The notes: generated from the sequence alone by a model not told the origin. A stretch of DNA of 64,000 nucleotides from Siphonobacter sp. BAB-5405 (GCF_002872335.1 NZ_NJAG01000006.1:186001-250000); one strand, 5' to 3'; numbered from the stretch's first letter, positions 41,373 through 51,280 are shown. Numbers and translations are program-made.

Positions 41373-43958
41373 ATGCGGTTGAAATTCTGGATATTGTTGA
41401 TGTTGGGCGGAGGGATCCTGATTGAAATTCTGATTGGTATTAACGGGCACCGTACCATCCGGCGGCTCGTCATTACCAACAACTGGATTACCCATACCCA
41501 CGTCATTCTGGAAAAAGCCGAGCAAATTGATACGCGTTTAACGCATATCGACAACGACTTACGCGGGCATATCCTGAGCGGTAATCCCTACTTTCTGGCC
41601 GATTTTAACCGAAATGCCCGCGAACTGATTGATCAGTCAAAAGACCTCAACGACTTTGCCAAAACCGTCGATCAGCAGCAAAGAATCCGGGAGCTAAATC
41701 AGAAATTACAGCATAAACTCACGCTGGGTCGGAAGCTTTTTCTACAGGCTCAAATCGAAAACGGAACGACCCGACTGGATTCCGGTCGCGTGTATCTTGA
41801 TCAGACCTATGAAATCAGAAACCTGCTGGTTCAGATTCAGGAGGATGAGCAAACCTCACTGGCTCATCGGGTCGAAGAAAGCGAACGCTCGGCTAATGAG
41901 GCTCTGCTTAGTATCATCATCGGTACACTGGTAGCCGTAGTGATCATTCTGGGAGCGGTGTATCTGCTGATCCGACTGCTGCAAAGCCGTACGAATCTTA
42001 ATATGGAATTACAGGCCAATGAAAAACGGCTTCGCGAAATTCTGGATGCCGTCCCGGCGGCGGTGGTGGTGTATGACGAAGCCGGGAAGGTTTATTACAC
42101 CAATCAGGTAACCCGAACACTTCTGAAACAGCACTCGGAGTTTAATTCGTACGAAGATCTGCTGAATACGCTGCCCGTGTTCCAGTTTCCTGCCGGAACG
42201 CCGTATCCCACCGAAAAAAGACCCTACTGGAAAGCCCGCAAAGGCCAGCCTGCACAGATTGATGATCTGGAACTACGAATTGGCGACGAGCGTACCCTGT
42301 TACTCAGTTCGGCAGTACCCATTTTCGATCTGGAGCAGCATTTGCAATATGTAGTGTCCAGTTACGTCGATATTACCGATCGCCTGTTATCGCATTCCCG
42401 CCTCAATGAAGCCAAGGAACTGGCTGAAAAAGCGGCGTTGATGAAGGAAAATTTCCTGGCCAATATGAGCCACGAAATCCGTACGCCGCTGAACTCCATC
42501 ATCGGCTTTACGAACCTGCTGGAAACCACGCCGCTGACGACCGAGCAGAATGAATACCTGAAAGCGGTAAATACAGCCAGCCGTAACCTCCTTACCATCG
42601 TCAATGATATTCTGGATATTTCGAAAATTGAAGCAGGAATGCTACAATTTGAAAAAATTCCGTTCAGTATCATTTCGCTGGTTCAGTCAATCAGGATCAT
42701 GTTGCAGCCAGCTGCCCTGGACAAACAGCTTGAACTTGACGTAAAACTCGATCAGACGCTACCGCCGGTTGTCCTGGGAGATCCGACGCGTTTAACCCAA
42801 ATTTTGCTGAATCTGGCTTCCAATGCCATTAAATTCACCGAAAAAGGTCGCATTGAAATCAACATTCGCTGCAAGCAAATCGAAGACCAGCACGTATGGG
42901 TGGTTTTATCGGTGAAAGATTCGGGCATTGGTATTGCGGCGGACGTACTACCGCATATTTTCGAACGATTCCGTCAGGAAAGCTCGTTCACCACGCGGCA
43001 ATACGGCGGTTCCGGACTGGGCCTGAATATTGTCAATTCGCTGGTAGACATGCAGGGCGGTCGGATTGAAGTGGAAAGTACGCCGGGTCGGGGATCACTT
43101 TTTACCGTTGAAATTCCCTACGAAATTGCTGAACCTGCCTCGCTGGAAGATTTCGGCTCTTATCATTCCGCGTCGTACGATGGGTTGAAAAAAATATCCG
43201 TGTTGGTAGTCGAGGATAACCCCATGAATCAGAAACTGGCAACGGCTGTACTCGGCCGCATGGGCTACTCGGCCGAAATTGCTGAGAACGGCGTGAAAGC
43301 GTTGAAAAAGCTCCGGGCAAAGAGCTATGATCTGATTTTGATGGATATTCAAATGCCGGAAATGGATGGGTACGAAACCACACGTCAGATTCGTAATGTG
43401 CTGCAAATAGATGTCCCGATTGTAGCCATGACCGCTCACGCCCTGGTGGGTGAACGCGAGCACTGTCTGCAGGTCGGCATGAATGACTTCATCTCCAAAC
43501 CTTTTCAAATGAGTGATTTATACAAGGTCGTCCGTAAACAATTACAAGTACAAACACCCGCATTTATTCCCGCCACAACTGAAATGAATAGCCAAACCAA
43601 TGCAATGACAATAAATCTGGATTACCTGCACGAAGTAACGGGCGGCGATCATGAATCGATGGCCGACTTATTGACGGTTTTCCTGGAAGAAACGCCCGTA
43701 CAGCTTAAACGAATGAGCGAAGCTTTACAACAACAGGACATTGTTGAAGTAGGAAAAATTGCTCACGCTCTGAAATCGCCCGTACAAATGATTGGAGTCA
43801 CCGAAGTCGTTCCTGCTTTCATAAAACTACAGGAGCTGGCTGCTAAAAACGGTGATTTATTTACGGTACAGACCATTGTTACAGAGGTCATCCAGCGAAT
43901 GGAAACCCTGTTGCCCGTGGTCGAAGAAGCCCGCAAAGAGTTCTTGCCAACGGTGTAA
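41373..43958 (+). CDS. Hybrid sensor histidine kinase with CHASE3, PAS, REC and Hpt
   Basis: 861 residues. Order: membrane helix (about 5-22), extracytoplasmic CHASE3 domain (25-175), second helix (178-202), PAS-like domain (215-330), HisKA (SHEIRTPLNSIIGF, phospho-His367), HATPase (LNLASNAIKFTEKG, DSGIGI, GGSGLGLNI; 470-590), receiver (VLVVEDNPMNQKLA, phospho-Asp658 in LMDIQMPEMDGY) and Hpt (AHALKSPVQMIG, His798). It is a phosphorelay in one chain, with no output domain. The partner regulator is not adjacent. Signal unknown. Confidence 0.93.
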   Translation: MRLKFWILLMLGGGILIEILIGINGHRTIRRLVITNNWITHTHVILEKAEQIDTRLTHIDNDLRGHILSGNPYFLADFNRNARELIDQSKDLNDFAKTVDQQQRIRELNQKLQHKLTLGRKLFLQAQIENGTTRLDSGRVYLDQTYEIRNLLVQIQEDEQTSLAHRVEESERSANEALLSIIIGTLVAVVIILGAVYLLIRLLQSRTNLNMELQANEKRLREILDAVPAAVVVYDEAGKVYYTNQVTRTLLKQHSEFNSYEDLLNTLPVFQFPAGTPYPTEKRPYWKARKGQPAQIDDLELRIGDERTLLLSSAVPIFDLEQHLQYVVSSYVDITDRLLSHSRLNEAKELAEKAALMKENFLANMSHEIRTPLNSIIGFTNLLETTPLTTEQNEYLKAVNTASRNLLTIVNDILDISKIEAGMLQFEKIPFSIISLVQSIRIMLQPAALDKQLELDVKLDQTLPPVVLGDPTRLTQILLNLASNAIKFTEKGRIEINIRCKQIEDQHVWVVLSVKDSGIGIAADVLPHIFERFRQESSFTTRQYGGSGLGLNIVNSLVDMQGGRIEVESTPGRGSLFTVEIPYEIAEPASLEDFGSYHSASYDGLKKISVLVVEDNPMNQKLATAVLGRMGYSAEIAENGVKALKKLRAKSYDLILMDIQMPEMDGYETTRQIRNVLQIDVPIVAMTAHALVGEREHCLQVGMNDFISKPFQMSDLYKVVRKQLQVQTPAFIPATTEMNSQTNAMTINLDYLHEVTGGDHESMADLLTVFLEETPVQLKRMSEALQQQDIVEVGKIAHALKSPVQMIGVTEVVPAFIKLQELAAKNGDLFTVQTIVTEVIQRMETLLPVVEEARKEFLPTV

Positions 43959-44434
43959 GCAGGGCCTGGACCAGCGTTTTCAGGTCTGTTCAAGACAGGG
44001 AGTAACTCCAGGGTTACTCCTGCCATCCCCAATGCCTGATTACTTACTGGTGCGGGGAGGCGAACGAATGGATTTACAGGTTTTCTTCGGTAACAGCGGT
44101 ACAATAATGGGCTCATACATAGGGCGATACGCTGGGGATACCCGAAAACGAATAGGGGCTCTACGAATTCAGCCATGGGCGGGTCAAACTACATTTAGTT
44201 GATCGGTGAATGCAGCTTCGTGTATTCGAAAAGGCCTCGTATCCGTTAGAGCGGGTAGGTTGGCCTGCCACAAAATTTCACCTTCACTCGCATTTCGGTC
44301 TTAAGAATCTGATTGACTCCCCAAAGACATCTTCCCGCATCACGTACAGACGAATTGCAACAGTATTTCCAGAGGATTGATACGGCCTTTCTTTCAATGA
44401 TGATTGCACTGACGTCGGTGCAATTTGACATATA
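43959..44434. other. 476-bp spacer, small hairpin only
   Basis: No gene recognised. A GGGAGTAAC/GGTTACTCC hairpin at 43998-44020 lies ~40 bp after the kinase stop but has no T-run. Open frames at 43852-44202 (+) and 43763-44176 (-) run over the kinase end and look like chance. Confidence 0.55.
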
Positions 44435-45571
44435 ATGTCTAGGTTCGCAGTTATGTTACAAGCGTACATCGTGGATGGATTACGGCTTCCCACCGGAAAG
44501 GCCCAGGGCTACTACAAAAATGTACTCCCTGAGCAACTCATGGCGGAGGTCTTGCGGGACTTTCGACGCAGGTATTCCAACCTGGCTTTTGATGAATTGA
44601 TCGTTGGAAATGCCCTCGGTACGGGAGGCAACATGGCTCGCTATGCGTTACTGGAAGCCGGTTTTTCACCCGAGATTCCATCGACTACCCTTGATCTGCA
44701 ATGTGGAGCAGGCTTGCGGGCTCTGGTAGCGGCCGAAGCTCAATTGAAAAGCGGGATGGCTCAGAGTATACTGGCGGGGGGAATGGAAAGTAATAGCCTG
44801 GCTCCCCGGCGACAGTATCAGCCCCGCGACCCCCGGTACATCGACGCTGAGACCTTCTATACGCAGGCCACGTTTGCTCCGGCCTCGTATGGGGAAGCCA
44901 GCCTAAGGCAGGCGGCCCAAACGGTGGCAGAAACCTACGGACTTTCCAAAGAAGAACTGATGCGTTGGACGGTACGAAGCCATCAGAAAGCGGAGCAGGC
45001 CATCGAAATTTTAAGAGAAATTCGAGTTCCATACGGGGCTATCACGGAAGACCAGCCGCTGCGAAAAGCCTTTTCGTACGACAGTCTAGTCCGTACTCAA
45101 TCCCCGCTATTAATCGACCATACCAATACCGCTCACCTGCACGATGGAGCCGCGGGTATTTTCCTGGTAAATGATACCTTACGGGCTGAGTATGAGCCCC
45201 GATTCAGACTGGTCGCGTCGGCTATGGCTGGGGGCTTACCTACGCTGGCTCCGGCGGGTGTCATCTGGGCAACGGAGAAGTTACTGCGGCAAACAGGCCT
45301 ATCCATTCAGGATATTGACCTGTTTGAAATCAACGAATCTTTTGCAGTCAAACCGCTGGCCTTCCTGCGGCACTGGGGGATTTCTGAAGAAAAAGTAAAT
45401 ATATTTGGCGGAAATTTGGCGTACGGACATCCCTTTGGGGCTTCCGGAGTGATTAATACCATTCACCTGATGCGAGCCCTGGCTCATACTCAGCAAAGGT
45501 TTGGCCTGGTAACGGTAGGCGTCGCGGGTGGTTTGGGTATCGCCCTTTTGATTGAACATCTGAATTCGTGA
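44435..45571 (+). CDS. Thiolase-family protein lacking the second catalytic Cys
   Basis: 378 residues (or 372 from ATG 44453, where the thiolase start MLQAYIVDGLRLPTGKAQG fits better). The nucleophile Cys is present in STTLDLQCGAGLRALVAA and the His in NLAYGHPFGASG. NEAFA is NESFA here. The usual final motif CxGGGxG is VGVAGGLGIA, with Gly instead of the second Cys, so normal Claisen chemistry may be altered. It overlaps the next gene by 4 bp (GTGA). A thiolase paired with an AMP-forming ligase resembles the yhfS-yhfT type pair of Firmicutes; the substrate is not known. Confidence 0.82.
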   Translation: MSRFAVMLQAYIVDGLRLPTGKAQGYYKNVLPEQLMAEVLRDFRRRYSNLAFDELIVGNALGTGGNMARYALLEAGFSPEIPSTTLDLQCGAGLRALVAAEAQLKSGMAQSILAGGMESNSLAPRRQYQPRDPRYIDAETFYTQATFAPASYGEASLRQAAQTVAETYGLSKEELMRWTVRSHQKAEQAIEILREIRVPYGAITEDQPLRKAFSYDSLVRTQSPLLIDHTNTAHLHDGAAGIFLVNDTLRAEYEPRFRLVASAMAGGLPTLAPAGVIWATEKLLRQTGLSIQDIDLFEINESFAVKPLAFLRHWGISEEKVNIFGGNLAYGHPFGASGVINTIHLMRALAHTQQRFGLVTVGVAGGLGIALLIEHLNS

Positions 45572-46926
45572 TTCTCCAGAAAATTCTTCATACGGCCGGA
45601 AAATTTCCGGATAAAACGGCACTGCAATACGGTCGCCGGAGCTATACGTATGCCGAATTAATCACGGAGATTCAGACGCGGGCCGGAGCGTACCAAGCCG
45701 GTATTTCGCAAGCAACGGTTATCCTGGCTCAGACCGACGCTCTGGAAAACCTGCTTGATCTGCTGGCCTGCATGGCTTTGAAAAAGGCCGTATTGTTCGC
45801 TTCCTCGCAACTGACGAGCGAGCAGATCGAGGGTCTGCGGCAACGCGAAAACGCCTATCTGTTGCAGCAGGCCTGGCCGAAATCTGAAGAAAGCTTACGA
45901 GCGGAAATTCAGCCGACTACGCTTACTGATCGATTTCTGGGGGTACTCACATCCGGAACCGAATCCGTACCCAAAGTAATCTGGAAAGATTACCAGAGCT
46001 GGATAACGGCCTTTCCGCACCAGAGTGATGTATTCGGCATTACGGCGGATGATCGGCTGCTGGTACTGGATGCTCTGAGCTATTCGGCGAACCTCAACAG
46101 CGTATTGCACCTGCTCTGGCAGGGAGGAACCAGCGTACTGACGTCATTGAAATCGGCGGGGAGCTGGGTGCAGCAAATGCAGGACGAGCGAATCACATCG
46201 GTATTCATGGTGCCTTCGCACTACCGTTTGTGGGCACGCCCGGGCGTATCGCTGCCGCTGCTTCGCTCGCTGGTGAGTGCGGGGGAAAAACTGGAAAAGT
46301 CGCTGGCGGAAACGCTGCTTCAGGTCAGTCCGCAGGCCCTGTTAACCGAATACTACGGAGCGGCGGAGCTGGGACACATTAGTTACCAGCAAAACGAAGA
46401 GATCCTTCAGCACCAGTTTTCCGTAGGGAAGGCATTCCCGGGCGTACGTATCCACATTGTTGACCAACGCATCCGGGTTGAAAGTCCGTACGTATCACCC
46501 GATTATCGGGGGATCAATACGGTGTTTGACCTGGGTCTGATGGACGACGACCGGCTGGTACTGATGGGCCGGGCTGGACGGATGTTTAACCGCCGGGGAT
46601 TAAACATCTTTGCCGAAGAAATTGAAAACCGGGCCAAGGAACTCCGCTTTGTTCAGGAAGTAGCTGTAGTAGGGTTGCTTCGGGAGGACCTTTCGCACGA
46701 AATTTATCTGGTTTTTTCGGCGACGTATCCGGGCCAGAACTCCGTTCCGTATACCCGTCAGCTCAAGGATCACCTCTTGCAGTCCCTGCCCCCGGCTAAA
46801 CAACCCCGTCGTATCCTCGAATGGCGTAATCTTCCCCGAAAGGATCACGGAAAGATTGATTACCAAGCCATCGTACGCACCCTGGCCGACGAAGATTCTC
46901 CCGAAATGCTTGCCTTGCCGGCTTAA
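45568..46926 (+). CDS. AMP-forming acyl-CoA ligase (ANL superfamily)
   Basis: 452 residues, shorter than the usual ~500-540. It starts at GTG 45568, overlapping the thiolase stop. Motifs: LTSGTESVPKVIWK (P-loop), YYGAAELGHISY, GRAGRMFNRRGLNIFAEEIE and the catalytic Lys in KDHGKIDYQAI. It activates a carboxylic acid as an acyl-adenylate and probably transfers it to CoA or a carrier. Translational coupling with the thiolase indicates a joint pathway, possibly fatty acid or small polyketide related. Substrate unknown. Confidence 0.85.
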   Translation: MILQKILHTAGKFPDKTALQYGRRSYTYAELITEIQTRAGAYQAGISQATVILAQTDALENLLDLLACMALKKAVLFASSQLTSEQIEGLRQRENAYLLQQAWPKSEESLRAEIQPTTLTDRFLGVLTSGTESVPKVIWKDYQSWITAFPHQSDVFGITADDRLLVLDALSYSANLNSVLHLLWQGGTSVLTSLKSAGSWVQQMQDERITSVFMVPSHYRLWARPGVSLPLLRSLVSAGEKLEKSLAETLLQVSPQALLTEYYGAAELGHISYQQNEEILQHQFSVGKAFPGVRIHIVDQRIRVESPYVSPDYRGINTVFDLGLMDDDRLVLMGRAGRMFNRRGLNIFAEEIENRAKELRFVQEVAVVGLLREDLSHEIYLVFSATYPGQNSVPYTRQLKDHLLQSLPPAKQPRRILEWRNLPRKDHGKIDYQAIVRTLADEDSPEMLALPA

Positions 46927-47076
46927 GGTCGGCTACTGCTCCATCGACTCAAGTACGAAGTCCATGGGAAAATTTTCCTTCTTCTTCATTCAAACTCCGT
47001 CCGTGAGGTAGGGTTCACCGTAGCTGGTTGCAATCCATCGAATACCGCTGTACGTACGGAGAAGCTAAGCTATTGC

Positions 47077-48993
47077 ATGAAACGTATATTTATAAGCGTT
47101 ACTTTTTTGGTTCCTTTTCTTTCCCAGGCTCAGGATAGTACGAAAACCGTTGGTTTATCCGAAGTAACGGTTACAGCCAATTTACAATCAACCGAAATTC
47201 GCAAAACTGCCCGTAACGTCACCGTCATTACGGCTCAGGATATTGAAAAAGCTCCGGTGAAGACACTCGATGGTATTTTGCAGTACGCTCTTAACGTGGA
47301 CGTACGTTCGCGGGCCCCGCTGGGCGTACAGGCCGATGTGAGTATTCGCGGGGGTAATTTTGATCAAACGCTGATTCTGGTCGATGGTATCAAGATGAAC
47401 GACCCGCAAACGGGCCACCATTCGCTGAATTTGCCCTTTCCCTTATCGACGATTGAGAAAATTGAGATTTTGCAGGGCGGAGCTTCGCGGGTATTTGGGC
47501 CAAGTGCGTTTTCCGGCGTAATCAACATTATCACGAAGAAAAATCAGCCGAGCCAGGTCAATGTGGGGCTGGCCGGGGGAGAATATGGGTTGTACCAGCT
47601 GAATACGTCGGTGGGACTAACTACCGAGAAACAATCCACGCTGGTGGCCGCTGAGAAAATTCACAGTGATGGGTACGCTCACAATACCGCTTTCGACCGC
47701 CACAACCTGTACGGACGGACGGCTTTGTCGCTGAATAAAACAACGCTGGCCCTGCAGGGGGGCTTCATGGATAATCAGTTTGGAGCCTCTAACTTTTATC
47801 ATCCCAAGTTTTACAACCAGTACGAACAGGTCAAGCAGTATTTTGTAGTCGCTCAGGCTGACCGGCAACTCACTCGCCAGTGGTACTCAAATCTGACCGG
47901 TTCCTGGCGGCGGCATTTTGATTTGTATGACTTTGATAACTACCGCGAAACCAAACTCGCTTCGGTAAACTTCCACCAGACCAACGTATACAATATCGAA
48001 TGGCGGAACCGCTGGACCCACGCCTGGGGCACTACGTCCTTCGGAGCCGAGTGGCGGCGGGAGAGTATCATCAGTAATCGCCTGGGGGATGCTCTGGCTA
48101 AGCCCAAAGCCGTACCCGCTTTCTTCGGTCAGAAGTACACCTTCGGTAAAGATCGCGATAACGTGAATGTGTATCTGGAGCACCTCAAACGCTGGGAACG
48201 TCTGACCTTGGTCGCGGGTACGCTGTTTAACCTGAATTCACAGTTTGGCAACGAATGGTATCCGGGCGTCGATCTTTCCTATACCCTAACGGACCGCGTG
48301 AATGTATACGCCAGTGCCAACCGGGCGGTGCGTTACCCGACGTTTACGGAAATGTACCTGAATTCTTCCACGGTAATCGCCGATCCGAACGTACAGCCCG
48401 AAAAAGCCTGGAGTTACGAAGTGGGTACCAAGCGTTTTACGGCTGTGGATCAACTGACGCTTTCGGCGTTTTACCGGCAGAGCAGTACGGCCATCGATAA
48501 AATCAAACGTCCTGATCAGGCCGTGCCGCGGATTGAGAATATTCGCAACCTGAATACCTTCGGCGTGGAAATGGCGTACGCGTTGCAGATGAGCCAGGTA
48601 GTGAACAAGCCCGATTACTGGCTGCAGCGACTAACCTTTAACTACGCGTACATCTCGGCGGATCAAAAGCAGATTAACTTCCAGTCCTTTTACACACTTA
48701 ACTATTTGCGGCACAAGCTAAGCCTGGGTGCGAATGTTCGACTGGCTAAAAACCTTACGCTGGATGCCTGGTACACGCTCAAAAAACGCGAAGGCGACTA
48801 TCAGTGGGATGCCAGTACGCCGCCGCAGCCCTACGCAACGATTCATCTGGTCGATACGCGATTGTCCTGGACGCAACCCAAGTTCCGGCTTTTTGCCGAC
48901 GTAAATAACCTGATTAATCAGACGTATTACGAACATGGCTTCGTCCAGCAACCCGGTCGCTGGCTCACCGGCGGAATAGCCCTGACCTTGTAA
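47077..48993 (+). CDS. TonB-dependent receptor, BtuB-like
   Basis: 638 residues with signal peptide MKRIFISVTFLVPFLSQAQ. The plug has SEVTVTANLQSTEIRKTARN, ADVSIRGGNFDQTLILVDGI and IEILQGGASRVFGPSAFSGV. The barrel follows and ends with RLFADVNNLINQTYYEHGFV, then GIALTL. The size and plug are close to BtuB and siderophore receptors. No cobalamin riboswitch was seen upstream, so vitamin B12 as ligand is only possible. It is a single-gene unit with a strong terminator. Confidence 0.9.
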   Translation: MKRIFISVTFLVPFLSQAQDSTKTVGLSEVTVTANLQSTEIRKTARNVTVITAQDIEKAPVKTLDGILQYALNVDVRSRAPLGVQADVSIRGGNFDQTLILVDGIKMNDPQTGHHSLNLPFPLSTIEKIEILQGGASRVFGPSAFSGVINIITKKNQPSQVNVGLAGGEYGLYQLNTSVGLTTEKQSTLVAAEKIHSDGYAHNTAFDRHNLYGRTALSLNKTTLALQGGFMDNQFGASNFYHPKFYNQYEQVKQYFVVAQADRQLTRQWYSNLTGSWRRHFDLYDFDNYRETKLASVNFHQTNVYNIEWRNRWTHAWGTTSFGAEWRRESIISNRLGDALAKPKAVPAFFGQKYTFGKDRDNVNVYLEHLKRWERLTLVAGTLFNLNSQFGNEWYPGVDLSYTLTDRVNVYASANRAVRYPTFTEMYLNSSTVIADPNVQPEKAWSYEVGTKRFTAVDQLTLSAFYRQSSTAIDKIKRPDQAVPRIENIRNLNTFGVEMAYALQMSQVVNKPDYWLQRLTFNYAYISADQKQINFQSFYTLNYLRHKLSLGANVRLAKNLTLDAWYTLKKREGDYQWDASTPPQPYATIHLVDTRLSWTQPKFRLFADVNNLINQTYYEHGFVQQPGRWLTGGIALTL

Positions 48994-49010
48994 AAAGAGA
49001 TTTTGAAGTA

Positions 49011-49040
49011 AAAGGCTGGTAGCACTACCAGCCTTTTTTT
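49011..49040 (+). terminator. Rho-independent terminator of TonB receptor gene
   Basis: Stem AAAGGCTGGTA/TACCAGCCTTT with GCAC loop and T7. Confidence 0.92.
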
Positions 49041-49124
49041 GGCTTTATGGCTACCGTTGGTGAACATATAAAAACCGTTTGCTAAAAAAGAGAGACGATA
49101 TAAAGTAAAAATTGTATACGTTTC

Positions 49125-49156
49125 TTGCTCGTTACGAGATAATTCCGCTATCTTTG
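49125..49156 (+). promoter_or_regulatory. Promoter of S24 regulator gene
   Basis: -33 TTG at 49125-49127 and -7 TATCTTTG at 49149-49156, spaced 21 bp. The next start codon is at 49187. Confidence 0.7.
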
Positions 49157-49186
49157 TTCAAAAGGTATACGAATTGACTAAAAAAA

Positions 49187-49912
49187 ATGGATAATACTTC
49201 TGCTCAAGAGCTGACGCAAAATGATTTTTTTGCCCGGAATCTGGTTCAGCTACGTAGCCGATTGGAAGGACGCGTATCCCAACAACGGCTGGCGGATGAA
49301 TTAGGACTGAAGAAATCGACCTGGGCGGCATACGAGTCCGGTCGGGCAGAACCCCGCTACGGTGATCTGATTAAAGTTGCTGACTTTTTTCAGGTAAGCG
49401 TAGATGACATCCTCCGAAAGGATTTAAGTAAGGAGCCACTGAACATGCCTAAAATTCCTGAGCTGCGGGTACTGGCCACAACTGTGGATCCCCAGGATCA
49501 GGAAAACGTAGAGTTTGTACACGTGAAGGCTCTGGGTGGTTATGCTGAGGGATATGGCGACATCGACTTCATTGGTAAACTCCCCACGTTTCACTTGCCT
49601 TTTCTGGCTCGTGATCGTAAATACCGGGCTTTCCCCTACGAAGGTGAATCAATGCCTCCCTTGCGGGATGGTGCGGTGGTATTCGGTGAATACATCGAAA
49701 GTTGGGAAAGCGTGAAGAACGGCAGTATTTGCCTGGTAGTAACGAAGAATGAAGGGGTAGTGCTGAAAATGGTTTATAACTACCTGGCCGAAACGGGCGT
49801 ACTGGTGCTGAAGTCACTCAACGAACGTTTTGCTCCGTATCCGGTCCGTCGGGAAGACATTAAAGAATTGTGGCGATTTGCCGGGTTTTTCGAGAACAAA
49901 TTTCCGGCTTGA
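49187..49912 (+). CDS. XRE-S24 transcriptional repressor (LexA/CI-like)
   Basis: 241 residues. The N-terminal helix-turn-helix reads VSQQRLADELGLKKSTWAAY. The C-terminal S24 peptidase domain has the nucleophile Ser in YEGESMPPLRDGAVVFGEYI and the Lys in VVLKMVYNYL. Cleavage between the domains upon RecA activation is usual for LexA and phage CI proteins; the typical Ala-Gly is replaced by a segment around VKALGGYAEGYGD. Starts an accessory block to 54.4 kb, so it may be the block's regulator. Confidence 0.88.
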   Translation: MDNTSAQELTQNDFFARNLVQLRSRLEGRVSQQRLADELGLKKSTWAAYESGRAEPRYGDLIKVADFFQVSVDDILRKDLSKEPLNMPKIPELRVLATTVDPQDQENVEFVHVKALGGYAEGYGDIDFIGKLPTFHLPFLARDRKYRAFPYEGESMPPLRDGAVVFGEYIESWESVKNGSICLVVTKNEGVVLKMVYNYLAETGVLVLKSLNERFAPYPVRREDIKELWRFAGFFENKFPA

Positions 49913-49960
49913 GTTTTGTAGGGACAGTGAATAATTTTTTTAACTAAATGTCTTTATTTT

Positions 49961-49992
49961 TTGTATAAAACTAAATTTATGTTTTATATTTG
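49961..49992 (+). promoter_or_regulatory. Promoter of the 50.0-50.7 kb gene
   Basis: -33 TTG at 49961-49963 and -7 TATATTTG at 49985-49992, spaced 21 bp, in a very AT-rich 130-bp stretch. Confidence 0.7.
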
Positions 49993-50039
49993 TACAAAAG
50001 ATATAGACTTAAGGAAGTCGCAAATTAATCACTGTTCCT

Positions 50040-50735
50040 ATGAATTCATCCCTTTCAACTGATACGGTGCAGTTGGGTCAGCCCGCTCAGAAACTCAAGT
50101 CTTATGAAATTGAACGCGTAGACGAAGAAACGGGTGCTCTGGTTACGGAAAGTAAATTTCTGTATCTGGAAGGTCACCCGCGGGAATACCGTTTCAATGG
50201 TCAGAATGGACAATTCAATTTATACGGCGAACGCATCCTGACCGATTCCATTGGCAAGCCAATTACGGAATTTTCGTTTCAGCCGATTGCTTACCGGATT
50301 TTTGAGGATACGTTATTTACGCGAAGCGAACGAGAAGTGTGGGCGGAGTTTTTCTTTATTGACGCCGATCATTGCGTAGCGTCTCTGATGTTCAACAATA
50401 CGTCGGTATCGGAGCTGTATCGGATGATGCAACCCGTTTTTTACGAAAGAAAAACGCTTTGTGATCTGATTATCACCATCAAACCCGAAAAGGTGACCAG
50501 TAAAATGGACTCAGGAAAATCCTGGTACATTGCTCGGTTTTCGTATCGGTCCGGTGAAATCGAGAACGTACGTCAGTATCGTGACTTTGCCCGTGACCAT
50601 CATTTATACCGGGCAGAAACGCTGACGGATTCAGCGATGCACCGGATTGTTTCCAAATACTATAACCGCTTACCGGAGCCCGAAGTGGTATCATTACCCG
50701 AACCAGTGAAGCAATTGGGCTCGAGTGCTGCTTAA
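50040..50735 (+). CDS. Hypothetical protein, soluble, accessory block
   Basis: 231 residues, no signal peptide or membrane helix. The sequence is rich in aromatic residues and short strands: KFLYLEGHPREYRFNGQNGQ, FSFQPIAYRIFEDTLFTRSE, FIDADHCVASLMFNN, then a helical end (RQYRDFARDHHLYRAETLTD). No family was recognised. It has its own promoter next to the S24 gene, which makes it a candidate target. The convergent XRE gene follows behind a strong hairpin. Confidence 0.7.
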   Translation: MNSSLSTDTVQLGQPAQKLKSYEIERVDEETGALVTESKFLYLEGHPREYRFNGQNGQFNLYGERILTDSIGKPITEFSFQPIAYRIFEDTLFTRSEREVWAEFFFIDADHCVASLMFNNTSVSELYRMMQPVFYERKTLCDLIITIKPEKVTSKMDSGKSWYIARFSYRSGEIENVRQYRDFARDHHLYRAETLTDSAMHRIVSKYYNRLPEPEVVSLPEPVKQLGSSAA

Positions 50736-50742
50736 ACGTGAA

Positions 50743-50800
50743 CTAGAAAGTCCGCCTGTGAAAAAAGATAGGTGCAGGAGAGAAGAGGCGGACTTTCTAG
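50743..50800. terminator. Bidirectional terminator-like hairpin
   Basis: Perfect 15-bp arms, CTAGAAAGTCCGCCT and AGGCGGACTTTCTAG, with a 28-nt loop between convergent genes. The right arm overlaps the stop codon of the XRE gene (50797-50799). No long T-run, so termination is likely but not certain. Confidence 0.6.
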
Positions 50801-51243
50801 GAAAGCGTAACGTTTTCGTTAACGGGCTTAAGTCGATTAATCACGTCACGTAAAACGATGATTTGTTCTTTCAGTAGAGCAATCACTTCATCACGGTCAC
50901 TGACCTGTTTTTCAAGGAATTGAATTTGTTTTTGTAGTAATTCCACGCCGAGTAAGGGGCCTTCCGTTTCCGCATTAATGCTTTCAGAAGGTACTACAGG
51001 CGTAAGCGTGATGTACGTCTGACCCGTGCCACGAAGTAACCAGTTACAGTCCAGGTCATGGTAAACCGTGGCAATGGAAGTAAGGGTATCGTAGCTGGGC
51101 TGCGTTTTCCCCTTAAGAATCGAGTACAATTTAGCGGGTTTCGAAAACCCTAGTTCCTGACTGAAACGATAAGGCGTCAGCTTCTTGAGCTGGATGAGGT
51201 GAGAGAGTCTTTCGTAGATAGTCGTCATTGAAGATGATTCCAT
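50797..51243 (-). CDS. XRE-family HTH regulator with coiled-coil tail
   Basis: 148 residues from ATG 51243 (MESSSMTTIYERLSHL); a further ATG at 51228 is also possible. A longer frame would begin upstream of the promoter box at 51273-51280 and is rejected. The helix-turn-helix is TPYRFSQELGFSKPAKLYSI and the tail (ELLQKQIQFLEKQVSDRDEV) is a heptad coiled coil, likely for dimer formation. Divergent from the next gene at 51366, so it probably controls the space between. The family is common in Bacteroidota phages and islands. Confidence 0.82.
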   Translation of the reverse strand: MESSSMTTIYERLSHLIQLKKLTPYRFSQELGFSKPAKLYSILKGKTQPSYDTLTSIATVYHDLDCNWLLRGTGQTYITLTPVVPSESINAETEGPLLGVELLQKQIQFLEKQVSDRDEVIALLKEQIIVLRDVINRLKPVNENVTLS

Positions 51244-51272
51244 AGTGATGCAAGAGTTGTTGTGGCGTGCAG

Positions 51273-51280
51273 CAAAAGTA
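51273..51280 (-). promoter_or_regulatory. -7 box of XRE regulator gene
   Basis: On the minus strand TACTTTTG matches TAnnTTTG. It lies 30 bp before the chosen ATG and decides against the longer start. The -33 element is not clear. Confidence 0.55.

Noticed and set aside
43852-44202. 116-codon open frame after the kinase gene
   Set aside because: It starts inside the kinase Hpt domain in another frame, and its product is rich in Ser, Cys and Arg as typical for chance frames.
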